From: CAYQUV01 sp964421005
GTDB lineage: Bacteria > Patescibacteriota > Minisyncoccia > Minisyncoccales > CG1-02-41-26
Length of the DNA stretch: 21,358 nucleotides
Direction of reading: 5' to 3'
NCBI GenBank assembly: GCA_964421005.1
Contig: CAYQUV010000011.1
Location: forward strand, 1 to 21,358
This document shows positions 1 to 6,494 of this stretch, piece by piece. The notes below the pieces were generated by a model. The model saw nothing but the letters and a program-made list of their open reading frames with translations, did not search any database and had not been told where the DNA came from. Position 1 is the first letter of the stretch. Every line of letters begins with the position of its first letter. Position numbers and translations under genes: made by a program.

Positions 1-451
1 AATTAATTAAAAGAGCAATTAGTATTAACCTTCCAAATATTTTTTTAGTATTAAAGCCAGCCCAATTTAAAGAAGTTGCTAAACCAATATATGCTAAGCC
101 CAATATAAAAAGCATATTGGTTATATCTCTGAGCAGGGTCCAGCCAACTTTTATAATTGGATTTCCAGCCGGGTCAGTAAAAGAAAGTTTGTTAATGTCA
201 AAAGGACCCCTGATTGTCCAGTCGAGCATATAATTTCCAAGCTGTAAAATCCATTGACTCAGCGAGAGAAGTATTTCCAAAAGAAATGTGACCAGGGCTG
301 ACGGTATGAAAAGAGCGATATCTGCTAATCCAAAAGCATAAATAGAAGAAAAAGGATAAAAAAGAGCAAAAAGAGTAAAAATCAAAAAGACTAAAAATGT
401 TTTTTTAGAGAAAATTTTGGAAAAAGAGAAATTTTTAAACGTTTTTGTCAT
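1..451 (-). CDS. VirB6/TrbL-like membrane protein, N-terminal part (runs off the left edge)
   Basis: The minus strand is open from an ATG at 451 to the window edge, 150 codons without a stop. It starts MTKTFKNFSF, and a hydrophobic stretch at about residues 18-40 (FLVFLIFTLFALFYPF, then SSIYAFG) looks like a signal or first membrane segment. A second hydrophobic helix follows (ALVTFLLEILLSLSQWIL). Then comes a polar loop with FTDPAGNPIIKVGW and a third helix (NMLFILGLAYIGLATSLNW). This organisation resembles the VirB6/TrbL-type integral membrane components of the type IV secretion or pilus-like systems common in Patescibacteria. The family call is from recall of that pattern and the protein is incomplete. 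A good sigma70-like promoter lies just upstream, so it is probably the first gene of its own transcript. A different multi-pass membrane protein is possible. Confidence 0.6.
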   Translation of the reverse strand, partial: MTKTFKNFSFSKIFSKKTFLVFLIFTLFALFYPFSSIYAFGLADIALFIPSALVTFLLEILLSLSQWILQLGNYMLDWTIRGPFDINKLSFTDPAGNPIIKVGWTLLRDITNMLFILGLAYIGLATSLNWAGFNTKKIFGRLILIALLIN

Positions 452-477
452 TAGATTAGATTGTCCTATTATATCAA

Positions 478-506
478 ATTATAACAAATATAAAATGGAT
501 AGTCAT
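478..506 (-). promoter_or_regulatory. Predicted sigma70 promoter for the VirB6-like gene
   Basis: On the minus strand ATGACT (506-501) is followed after 17 bases by a perfect TATAAT (483-478). A second TATAAT lies at 473-468. The predicted start of transcription is about 20 bases before the ATG at 451. The -35 matches TTGACA at 4 of 6 positions, including the TGAC core. Confidence 0.5.
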
Positions 507-548
507 CAATACTTTTATCACTACGCTTTTAGTGTTTAAAATATTTTA

Positions 549-1421
549 TCAACAACCACCTTGGCATTTAAGATATTGAGTTGATGTCTTTGTTAATTTT
601 AACCAATCTTCTAAACTTAAACTTTCTGCCCTTTGACATGGTTTGATATTGTTTTCCAAGAGCCATTTTTCTATGTTGGAGCGGGAAAGATTTAATTCCC
701 GGGAAAAGTTGTTTATTAGTTGTTTTCTTGGCTGAGAAAACCCCGCCCTGACTATTTTTGTAAATTTTTTCTGAAGAGTAGATGAAAAAATGGCATATTG
801 GTGGGGAGTTATTTTCAAAATAACCGAATCAACTTTAGGAGATGGCCAAAAAGATTTTTTAGAAACAGAGCTTACAATTTCTGGTTTTCCGCGAAATTGG
901 GAGAAAACAGCAATTTTCGACATTTCAGGGGGTCGGGCGCAAATTCTTTTACCTACTTCTTTTTGAACCATTAAAACCATCAAATTTGGCGGGTTTGGTG
1001 ATTCTAAAAACTTTCTGATACAAATTGCTGTGATGTAATAAGGCAGGTTTGCGACCACCTTATAATCTTTAGCCGGAAATTCGGCCGCAGCCAGCCCTCG
1101 TCTTTTTGAAATCGGAATTTTTAGTATATCTCCTTGAACAATCTCAACATTTCTGATTTTCAAAATTTTCAAGACCTCCTCCAAAATTTCAACCATTTTC
1201 TGGTCTTTTTCTATGGCAATTACTTTTCTTACTCTTTTTGCCAATTCTTTTGTTAAAATTCCGATTCCTGGACCTATCTCCAAAACAATATCGGTTTTTT
1301 TTAAATCAGCAGCAGATAAGATTTTTTCCAGAACTTTTTTTGAAATCAGGAAATTCTGACCAAATCTCTTTTTGGGCAAAACCCTTTTTTCTTTTAATAG
1401 GTTTTTTATTTCTTTTTTCAT
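549..1421 (-). CDS. ksgA: 16S rRNA (adenine1518-N6/adenine1519-N6)-dimethyltransferase
   Basis: KsgA/RsmA dimethylates two adjacent adenines in the 3' hairpin of 16S rRNA during 30S maturation, using S-adenosylmethionine. The Rossmann methyltransferase core shows FGQNFL (residues 20-25), the SAM-binding motif EIGPGIGILT (48-57), an acidic residue after strand 2 (E71) and GDI (97-99). The catalytic NLPYY motif is at 125-129. FWPSPKVDS (191-199) and the helical C-terminal domain complete a normal length of 290 residues. The usual YGxLSV segment is weak here (MSKIAVFSQF). Residues 107-116 (RRGLAAAEFP) are encoded by a GC-rich patch unlike the rest of the gene. No Shine-Dalgarno is seen; the leader next to the ATG is A/T-rich. 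The gene is divergent from the LysM-M23 gene. Confidence 0.95.
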   Translation of the reverse strand: MKKEIKNLLKEKRVLPKKRFGQNFLISKKVLEKILSAADLKKTDIVLEIGPGIGILTKELAKRVRKVIAIEKDQKMVEILEEVLKILKIRNVEIVQGDILKIPISKRRGLAAAEFPAKDYKVVANLPYYITAICIRKFLESPNPPNLMVLMVQKEVGKRICARPPEMSKIAVFSQFRGKPEIVSSVSKKSFWPSPKVDSVILKITPHQYAIFSSTLQKKFTKIVRAGFSQPRKQLINNFSRELNLSRSNIEKWLLENNIKPCQRAESLSLEDWLKLTKTSTQYLKCQGGC

Positions 1422-1460
1422 TTTACAATTTTGGGAAATGATAATCCGGAAAGGTTAAAG

Positions 1461-1540
1461 AAATAGGGGTTGTGGATAAATAAAGATTATTGGTTGTTGA
1501 TAAATAGAAAACTTTGGCAAATAGGGAATTGTGGATAAAT
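1461..1540 (+). promoter_or_regulatory. Cluster of DnaA boxes in the ksgA/M23 divergent spacer
   Basis: TGTGGATAA, the complement of the consensus DnaA box TTATCCACA, occurs at 1471-1479 and 1530-1538. A near match, TGTTGATAA, lies between them at 1495-1503. All three have the same orientation. The flanks are also repeated: AAATAGGG plus TTGTGGATAAATAA occurs at both perfect sites. I saw no other perfect box elsewhere in the window. This could be part of a replication origin or a DnaA-controlled divergent promoter region. The surrounding gene orientation does not change across it, and dnaA/dnaN are not visible. Confidence 0.55.
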
Positions 1541-1544
1541 AAGG

Positions 1545-1573
1545 TTGATTTATTTCTGTTTTCGGGCTACACT
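1545..1573 (+). promoter_or_regulatory. Possible promoter for the LysM-M23 gene
   Basis: TTGATT (1545-1550) is followed after 17 bases by TACACT (1568-1573), each 4 of 6 to consensus. It would give a leader of about 40 bases before the ATG at 1618. The match is modest. Confidence 0.3.
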
Positions 1574-1604
1574 TTTAGTAACTTTAGAAAAATTGCGTGA
1601 GTTG

Positions 1605-1619
1605 ATATATCTGATATAT
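1605..1619. repeat. Perfect 7-bp inverted repeat touching the M23 start codon
   Basis: ATATATC-T-GATATAT is a perfect palindrome with a one-base centre. Its last two bases are the A and T of the ATG at 1618. It could be an operator or a small hairpin masking the start, or a chance result of AT-rich sequence. Confidence 0.4.
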
Positions 1620-2616
1620 GAGTCGTTGGAGAAAATTTTGTTTTTGGGTTGGAATTGTTTGTTTAACCTTGTCCTCTGTTCTCGGTTTTATTTATTCCGA
1701 GAGCGAAAACCCTTTATCCTTTCAAAGGAATTTTTTTGATAAAAATCAATATCTCTTTCCGAAAGAAGGAAAAATCGTTGAAGCCTTTGATTTAAACGTT
1801 GTTGGGGGTGCCTTTATAAAAGCTTCGGGGCCGCCCTTTTTGGTTTCCGGAAAAGTTTTGGCTGCTTTCAGTGGAGGAGGAGATATTCAAGAATATGTTG
1901 TTGAAAAAGGAGACACTTTAAACAGCATTAGCCAGAAATTTGGTATTTCTTTAGAAACGGTTCTTCAAGCAAATGACTTATCTCGAAATTCTGTTATAAG
2001 ACCCGGTCAAAAATTAATTATTTTGCCGGTTTCGGGAGTTCTGCATATTGTTAGGAAAGGAGATACTTTGAGTCAGATTGCTCAAATTTACAAAGCCAAA
2101 GTAGATGAAATTGTTGCCATCAATTCTTTGGCAGACAGAGACGATATTTTTATCGGTGACCTTTTGATTATTCCTGGCGGGGAAATACCTCTTGTTCCTC
2201 CCTCTATTTCTGAGATGCCTTTAGCTGATTCCTATTTTATCTTTCCCTCTGAAGGCAAGATAAGCCAGGGACCTCACGGGCCTTTTAATAATGCTGTTGA
2301 TATTGCCAATGAATGCGGGAGTCCGGTAGTGGCGGCAGCCAGCGGAGTTGTTCAAAGAGCAGGAAGTATCTGGATAGGAGGTAAAAGGATAACTATTTTA
2401 CATCCTAACGGCGTAGTCAGTTATTATGGTCATCTTTCTTCAATCTTAGTTGTTCCCGGTCAGCAGGTGGCTGCCGGTAGCATCATCGGTTATGTAGGAA
2501 ATACGGGCTACACTCTTGGTCCTACTGGATGTCATCTCCATTTTGAAGTCAGAGGGGCAAAGAACTTTTTAAGCAAATATCCGGTAGGAACATGGCTGAA
2601 ATGGGGGAGCAAATGA
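1618..2616 (+). CDS. LysM-domain M23 peptidase (cell-wall hydrolase), Zn-site variant
   Basis: This is a 332-residue exported protein. It has a short basic N-terminus and one hydrophobic segment (about residues 7-25, FCFWVGIVCLTLSSVLGF) acting as signal or anchor. Two LysM peptidoglycan-binding domains follow (about 91-138, with VEKGDTLNSISQKFG, and 142-187, with VRKGDTLSQIAQ), then an M23 lysostaphin-type domain (about 205-325). The HxH zinc motif is present (HLHFE, H306 and H308), as are D228 and H272 (YYGHLS). The first zinc-ligand position, four residues before D228 and normally His, is Asn224 (NNAVD). H220 lies nearby. The protein may be inactive like other degenerate M23 scaffolds, or may use H220. 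TGA lies in frame just upstream, so the ATG at 1618 is the earliest possible. No Shine-Dalgarno is visible. It is the only plus-strand gene in the window. Confidence 0.9.
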   Translation: MSRWRKFCFWVGIVCLTLSSVLGFIYSESENPLSFQRNFFDKNQYLFPKEGKIVEAFDLNVVGGAFIKASGPPFLVSGKVLAAFSGGGDIQEYVVEKGDTLNSISQKFGISLETVLQANDLSRNSVIRPGQKLIILPVSGVLHIVRKGDTLSQIAQIYKAKVDEIVAINSLADRDDIFIGDLLIIPGGEIPLVPPSISEMPLADSYFIFPSEGKISQGPHGPFNNAVDIANECGSPVVAAASGVVQRAGSIWIGGKRITILHPNGVVSYYGHLSSILVVPGQQVAAGSIIGYVGNTGYTLGPTGCHLHFEVRGAKNFLSKYPVGTWLKWGSK

Positions 2617-2635
2617 TTTAAGACAGAAAAAAATA

Positions 2636-4180
2636 TTAATTATTTTCCCTTAAGCGATAGATTAAAGCCTCGCTTACATTTTCGAAAGAAATATTTTTCT
2701 TTTCATCTAAGTCGGCGATAGTTCTTGCGACTTTCAAAACACGGTGATAGCCGCGTGCCGAAAGTCTGGCTGAATCAACATATTTTCGCAAGATATTCTG
2801 AGATTTACTGTCAATTTGGCAGTATTTTTTTATTTGAGGAATTTTCATTTCCGAGTTGGTTAGAATCATCTCTTCTTTAAATCTCTCTTTTTGAATTTCT
2901 CTGGCTTTTTCCACTCTCTTTTTTACTTCGATGCTTTGACTTTCTCTATCGGGAGAGATTAAATCATTATATTTTAAAGAAGGTATCCAACAAAAAATAT
3001 CAATTCTGTCCATTAGTGGACCGGATAATTTTCTTCTGTAAGAAACAATTTGAGAAGGTGTACAGGTACATTCTTTTTCCGGGTCATTGAAGTATCCGCA
3101 GGGGCAGGGATTGGCTGCCGCGATTAAAGTGAAACGAGAAGGGAAAGTTAAGTTGTAATTTGCTCTTTTGATATTAATTTCTCCTTCTTCAAGAGGGGCT
3201 CTTAAACTTTCAAGAGTATCGCGGCGAAATTCCGGAAATTCGTCCAAAAATAAAACTCCTCGATGGGAGAGAGTAATTTCGCCGGGGGTCGGAGGATTGC
3301 CCCCGCCAATAAGGCCAATTTCGGAAATTGTGTGGTGAGGAGAACGGAAGGGTCTTTGAATCAAAAAAGGAAAATTTTTTTTTGAAATTCCTGAGGCACT
3401 GTAGATTATAGCAAGCTCTAATAATTCTTTGAGATTCAATTTTGGCAAAATGGAAATTATCGATTTAGCCAAAAGCGTTTTTCCGGCTCCCGGCGGTCCC
3501 TGGAAAAGAATATTATGCCCGCCTGCTGCTGCAATTTCTAAAGCTCTTTTGGCATGTTTCTGGCCTTTTATCCAGCTGAACTCAATTTCAAAAGTGTCCC
3601 TATTATTAAAGTCAGAAAATTTTAATTCTCGGCTTGAAATTTCTTTTTTCCCTTCAAGATAACTTAAAGCTTCTTTCAGATTTTCAACCCCGACAATTTT
3701 AAGTTTTTCTTTGTTTTTTAAAAATCCGACCAGAGAAGCTTCTTTCTCGTTTTCTTTTGGCAAAATTATCTCCGGGAATCCTTTTTCTTGCGCTAAAAGA
3801 GCGAAAGAAATAGCTCCCTTGATAGGTTTAAGTGTTCCGTCTAAAGCTAATTCTCCGAGAATAATTTTCCCCCGTGGATTAAATTTAGTTTGGCGGCTTA
3901 CGAGGAGGTAATTTAAAGCAATAGGTAAATCATACAAACTTCCTTCTTTTTTCAGGTCGGCCGGAGCAAGATTAACGACAATCTTTTTGGCAAGTTCTCT
4001 GGGAGGAGAAAGACCGATATTTTTTATGGCAGCTCCAATTCTTTCTTTTGCTTCTTCAATTGCTCGGTCTGCCAGACCAACGATATTAAAAGATCTCAGA
4101 CCTTTTGCAAGAGCAATTTCAATCTCAATAATCTGGGCGCTGAGTCCCTTTAAACTGGCTGAGTAAATTTTAGAAATCAT
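2636..4180 (-). CDS. comM: YifB/ComM family AAA+ ATPase (Mg-chelatase-like)
   Basis: ComM/YifB proteins are hexameric AAA+ helicases. In naturally competent bacteria ComM extends branch migration when incoming DNA is integrated. The 514 residues show the N-terminal ChlI-like domain (about 1-175), then Walker A GPPGAGKT (228-235), the PFRSPHHT segment (277-284) and Walker B VLFLDE (309-314). A Cys cluster CPC...CTC (C359, C361, C371, C373) and the DRID sensor region (391-394) follow, then a C-terminal lid helix bundle. Length and order are normal. It starts 19 bases after the nusA stop and is probably co-transcribed with it. An AAAGG about 12 bases before the ATG is one of the few Shine-Dalgarno-like sequences in the window. 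A role in DNA uptake is inferred from the family. The VirB6-like gene nearby is suggestive but not proof. Confidence 0.93.
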   Translation of the reverse strand: MISKIYSASLKGLSAQIIEIEIALAKGLRSFNIVGLADRAIEEAKERIGAAIKNIGLSPPRELAKKIVVNLAPADLKKEGSLYDLPIALNYLLVSRQTKFNPRGKIILGELALDGTLKPIKGAISFALLAQEKGFPEIILPKENEKEASLVGFLKNKEKLKIVGVENLKEALSYLEGKKEISSRELKFSDFNNRDTFEIEFSWIKGQKHAKRALEIAAAGGHNILFQGPPGAGKTLLAKSIISILPKLNLKELLELAIIYSASGISKKNFPFLIQRPFRSPHHTISEIGLIGGGNPPTPGEITLSHRGVLFLDEFPEFRRDTLESLRAPLEEGEINIKRANYNLTFPSRFTLIAAANPCPCGYFNDPEKECTCTPSQIVSYRRKLSGPLMDRIDIFCWIPSLKYNDLISPDRESQSIEVKKRVEKAREIQKERFKEEMILTNSEMKIPQIKKYCQIDSKSQNILRKYVDSARLSARGYHRVLKVARTIADLDEKKNISFENVSEALIYRLRENN

Positions 4181-4199
4181 AATGGCAAAAACCTTTTGT

Positions 4200-5414
4200 T
4201 TATTTCTCTTCTTTTTTCTTTTCCGCTTCTTTTTCTTTTGTTTTCTCTTTCTCTTCTGTTCCTGTTTCTTCTTCTTTCTCTTTTTTTTCTTCCCTTTTTT
4301 CTTTTTCTGCCTCTTCAGTTGATATCACATCTATTTTCCAGCCGGTCAATTTTGCTGCCAGCCTTACGTTCTGACCGTCTTTACCAATAGCTAATGAAAG
4401 TTGGTCTGGGGCTACAAGAGCTTGAGCTTTATTTTTTGGTAAAATTTTGACCTCTAAAACTTTAGCCGGGCTTAAGGCGTTGCTGATATATTTTTCTGGC
4501 TCTTCTTGCCATTCAATGATATCAATTTTTTCGCCTCCTAACTCGTTAATAACGGCTAATATCCTTGTTCCTCGTTGTCCGACCAAAGAGCCAATTGGAT
4601 CAATACCCTCTTCTGTTGCTGTAACCGAAACTTTAGTCCGGGAACCGGGCTCTCTGGCAATTGATTTTATAATTACCTGACCGGCTGAAATTTCCGGCAC
4701 TTCCAGTTCAAAAAGTTTTGAAACCAGTTTGGGATAAGCCCGGGAAAGGAAAATAACAGGTCCTTTCGGGGTGGATTCAGTTTTAAGGACATAGAGTTTT
4801 AATCTCTGGCCGGGTCGGTAAAATTCTCCGGGAACCTGTTCGGATTTTGGCAAAATTCCTGATGTTTTGCCGATATCAAAATAAACAACTCTTGGTTCTA
4901 CCCTCTGGACAATTCCCGAAACAATTTCTCCCTCTTTTTCTTTGTAATCTTTGAGGATTACTTCTCTTTCTGCTTCTTTTATCTTTTGCAAGATTACCTG
5001 TTTTGCTGTTTGGGCGGCAATTCTGCCGAATCCTTCTTTTGACTTGACCGGGATACTGAGGAATTCCCCTGCTTTTATTTTTGGATTAGTTTTTTTTGCT
5101 TCTTTCAGAAGTATATGACGTTCTGGATTAAAGCGGATTTTATCTTCTGGAGCTTCTTTTTTTCCTTCTTTTATTTCTTCTAATTCTTTTTCAGAGAGAA
5201 TTTCATCTTCGCTTATAACTTGTTTTAACTGAAAAAATTTGACCTCTCCTGTTTTTGGGTCTAAAGTTGCCCCGTACTTTTCTCTTTTTTTTCCATACTC
5301 TTTTTTGTAAGCTGCAGCCAGGGCTGATTCAATCACTTCAATTACTTTTTCTTGAGCTATCCCTCTTTCTTCGGCAATTTCCATTACAGCCGAAGTTAAT
5401 GTTTTTAAATCCAT
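4200..5414 (-). CDS. nusA: Transcription termination/antitermination factor NusA
   Basis: NusA binds RNA polymerase and nascent RNA, and promotes pausing, termination and rRNA antitermination. The 404-residue protein has the N-terminal RNAP-binding domain (about 1-140) and an S1 domain (about 157-227, with GEIVSGIVQRV and SRAYP). Two KH domains follow: GSLVGQRGTRI near 275-285, and LSLAIGKDGQNVRLAAK near 339-355. The last 38 residues are almost only Glu and Lys (from EEAEKEKREE), a disordered tail in place of the acidic repeats of some NusA proteins. The gene is not in the common rimP-nusA-infB order; it stands upstream of comM behind its own strong promoter and a 5' hairpin. No Shine-Dalgarno is seen, only an A-rich stretch before the ATG. 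Confidence 0.95.
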   Translation of the reverse strand: MDLKTLTSAVMEIAEERGIAQEKVIEVIESALAAAYKKEYGKKREKYGATLDPKTGEVKFFQLKQVISEDEILSEKELEEIKEGKKEAPEDKIRFNPERHILLKEAKKTNPKIKAGEFLSIPVKSKEGFGRIAAQTAKQVILQKIKEAEREVILKDYKEKEGEIVSGIVQRVEPRVVYFDIGKTSGILPKSEQVPGEFYRPGQRLKLYVLKTESTPKGPVIFLSRAYPKLVSKLFELEVPEISAGQVIIKSIAREPGSRTKVSVTATEEGIDPIGSLVGQRGTRILAVINELGGEKIDIIEWQEEPEKYISNALSPAKVLEVKILPKNKAQALVAPDQLSLAIGKDGQNVRLAAKLTGWKIDVISTEEAEKEKREEKKEKEEETGTEEKEKTKEKEAEKKKEEK

Positions 5415-5428
5415 ATTTTTCTTTAATT

Positions 5429-5453
5429 AAAGGCCGTTTCTTCAACGACCTTT
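5429..5453 (-). other. Hairpin at the predicted 5' end of the nusA mRNA
   Basis: On the minus strand AAAGGTCGT (5453-5445) and ACGGCCTTT (5437-5429) form a 9-bp stem including one G-U pair, around a TGAAGAA loop. No U-run follows, so it is not an intrinsic terminator. The predicted transcription start is at about 5453, so the transcript would begin with the stem. Such 5' hairpins can protect mRNA or take part in autoregulation. NusA autoregulation here is inference. Confidence 0.55.
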
Positions 5454-5459
5454 AACTTA

Positions 5460-5488
5460 ATTTTAACAATAAAAGAAGTTTGTGTCAA
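5460..5488 (-). promoter_or_regulatory. Strong sigma70-type promoter of nusA-comM
   Basis: TTGACA (5488-5483, perfect -35) is separated by exactly 17 bases from TAAAAT (5465-5460, 5 of 6). This is the best promoter in the window. It lies between the yraN stop and nusA and separates the upstream operon from nusA-comM. Confidence 0.8.
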
Positions 5489-5504
5489 TGATAAAAAAGA
5501 TTTT

Positions 5505-5915
5505 TCAATAAGAATCCTCAACAATGTTTCGGAAATGCCTAATTTTTGCTTTTTTAAAATCGAAACTGATTTCAACGCTCAAAACGTCAATTTGATAAGG
5601 GAAATCAAGAGGAATTTTTCTTTCCGATAAATAAATCTGGGCCATTTTCCGCAATTGATTTTTCTTTTTTAAAGAAATTTTGTCTTCTGGAAAGAAAGTT
5701 TTTTCTTGGGAAATTTTTGGAGAGTGAAGAGTTTTTATTTCAAAGAAAGTGATTTCATCTTTCTTTTTGGCGATAATATCAATTTCTCCCCATTTGTTTT
5801 TAAAATTTTGAGCTAAAATTTTATATTTTTTCTTTTCCAAATAATGTCTGGCAATTTTTTCACCAAAATCGCCAATTCTCTTGGAATTTGTTAAAGGATT
5901 TAGTTGCTTTTTCAT
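5505..5915 (-). CDS. yraN: YraN/UPF0102 family endonuclease-fold protein
   Basis: This is a 136-residue member of UPF0102, a family with the restriction-endonuclease-like fold and no firmly established role. The family's signature is visible: GDFGEKIARHYLEKKKYKILAQN near 15-37, WGEIDII (42-48, E44 and D46), and FFEIKT (57-62, E59 and K61), matching the D-ExK active-site pattern. It is the last gene of the run that begins with the SDR gene. It starts 12 bases after the HD-domain gene, and the nusA promoter lies directly after its stop. Confidence 0.9.
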   Translation of the reverse strand: MKKQLNPLTNSKRIGDFGEKIARHYLEKKKYKILAQNFKNKWGEIDIIAKKKDEITFFEIKTLHSPKISQEKTFFPEDKISLKKKNQLRKMAQIYLSERKIPLDFPYQIDVLSVEISFDFKKAKIRHFRNIVEDSY

Positions 5916-5927
5916 TCCGGGATTTTG

Positions 5928-6482
5928 TTAGAGACCCAGTTGAGAGGAAATTTTTTTCATAGCCCTGAGAACTAATTCCGTAAAGTTTTCCAAATTTAAA
6001 CCCAAATAATCTTGACACATATTTATTGTTTCCCTGTCTGCTCCTCTGGCAAATGATTTTTCTTTGAATCGGTTTAAAACATTTTCAACTCCTAAATCAT
6101 TTATTTTTTTTGAAGGCAAAACCAAAGTTGCCGCCACTATTAAGCCGGTTAAAGGGTCAAGGCAGTAGAGAGCCTTAGCCATTAAAGTTTCAGGGGGAAT
6201 GTTATGAAATTTGTTGTGAGTCAAGACGGCTCGGCAAGTCTCTTTATCAAAACCCAGCTCTTTTAGCATCTTTTCTCCGATTTTTGAGTGTAAATTCAGC
6301 TCTCCTTTTGTTTTTTCATAATCAATATCGTGTAAAAGCCCGCATATTCCCCATTTCTCTTTGTCTTCTCCAAAATAATCGGCTAATTCTCTCATAGCTG
6401 ATTCTGTTGCCAGACAATGTTTAATCAGATTTTGATTTTTAAGATTTTCCTCCAATAATTTTAAAGCCTGTTCCCTTTTCAT
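5928..6482 (-). CDS. HD-domain metal-dependent phosphohydrolase
   Basis: This 184-residue protein has a single HD domain. H22, the H51-D52 pair in LLHDIDY, further histidines at H65 and H89 (AVLTHN), and D109 (CLDP) give the H...HD...H...D metal-binding pattern of HD phosphohydrolases. The substrate is not predictable; family members act on nucleotides, (p)ppGpp, cyclic dinucleotides or RNA ends. The compact HDIG-like layout without extra domains fits uncharacterised single-domain HD proteins. It is flanked by 12-base gaps to the TyrA-PheA gene and yraN, so it is probably co-transcribed with them. Confidence 0.85.
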   Translation of the reverse strand: MKREQALKLLEENLKNQNLIKHCLATESAMRELADYFGEDKEKWGICGLLHDIDYEKTKGELNLHSKIGEKMLKELGFDKETCRAVLTHNKFHNIPPETLMAKALYCLDPLTGLIVAATLVLPSKKINDLGVENVLNRFKEKSFARGADRETINMCQDYLGLNLENFTELVLRAMKKISSQLGL

Positions 6483-6494
6483 AATTATTTATTT

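Noticed and set aside
519..534. Inverted repeat CACTA-CGCTTT-TAGTG between ksgA and the VirB6-like gene
   Set aside because: The stem is only 5 bp. In the transcribed (minus) direction it is followed by ATAAAAG, not a U-run, so I did not call a terminator.
2617..2650. AT-rich symmetric sequence between the convergent M23 and comM genes as a bidirectional terminator
   Set aside because: The possible stem (AAATA/TATTT) has no G-C pair and lies over the comM stop; too weak to call.
5491..5510. Terminator after yraN
   Set aside because: A T-run follows the stop on the minus strand, but I found no stem in front of it.
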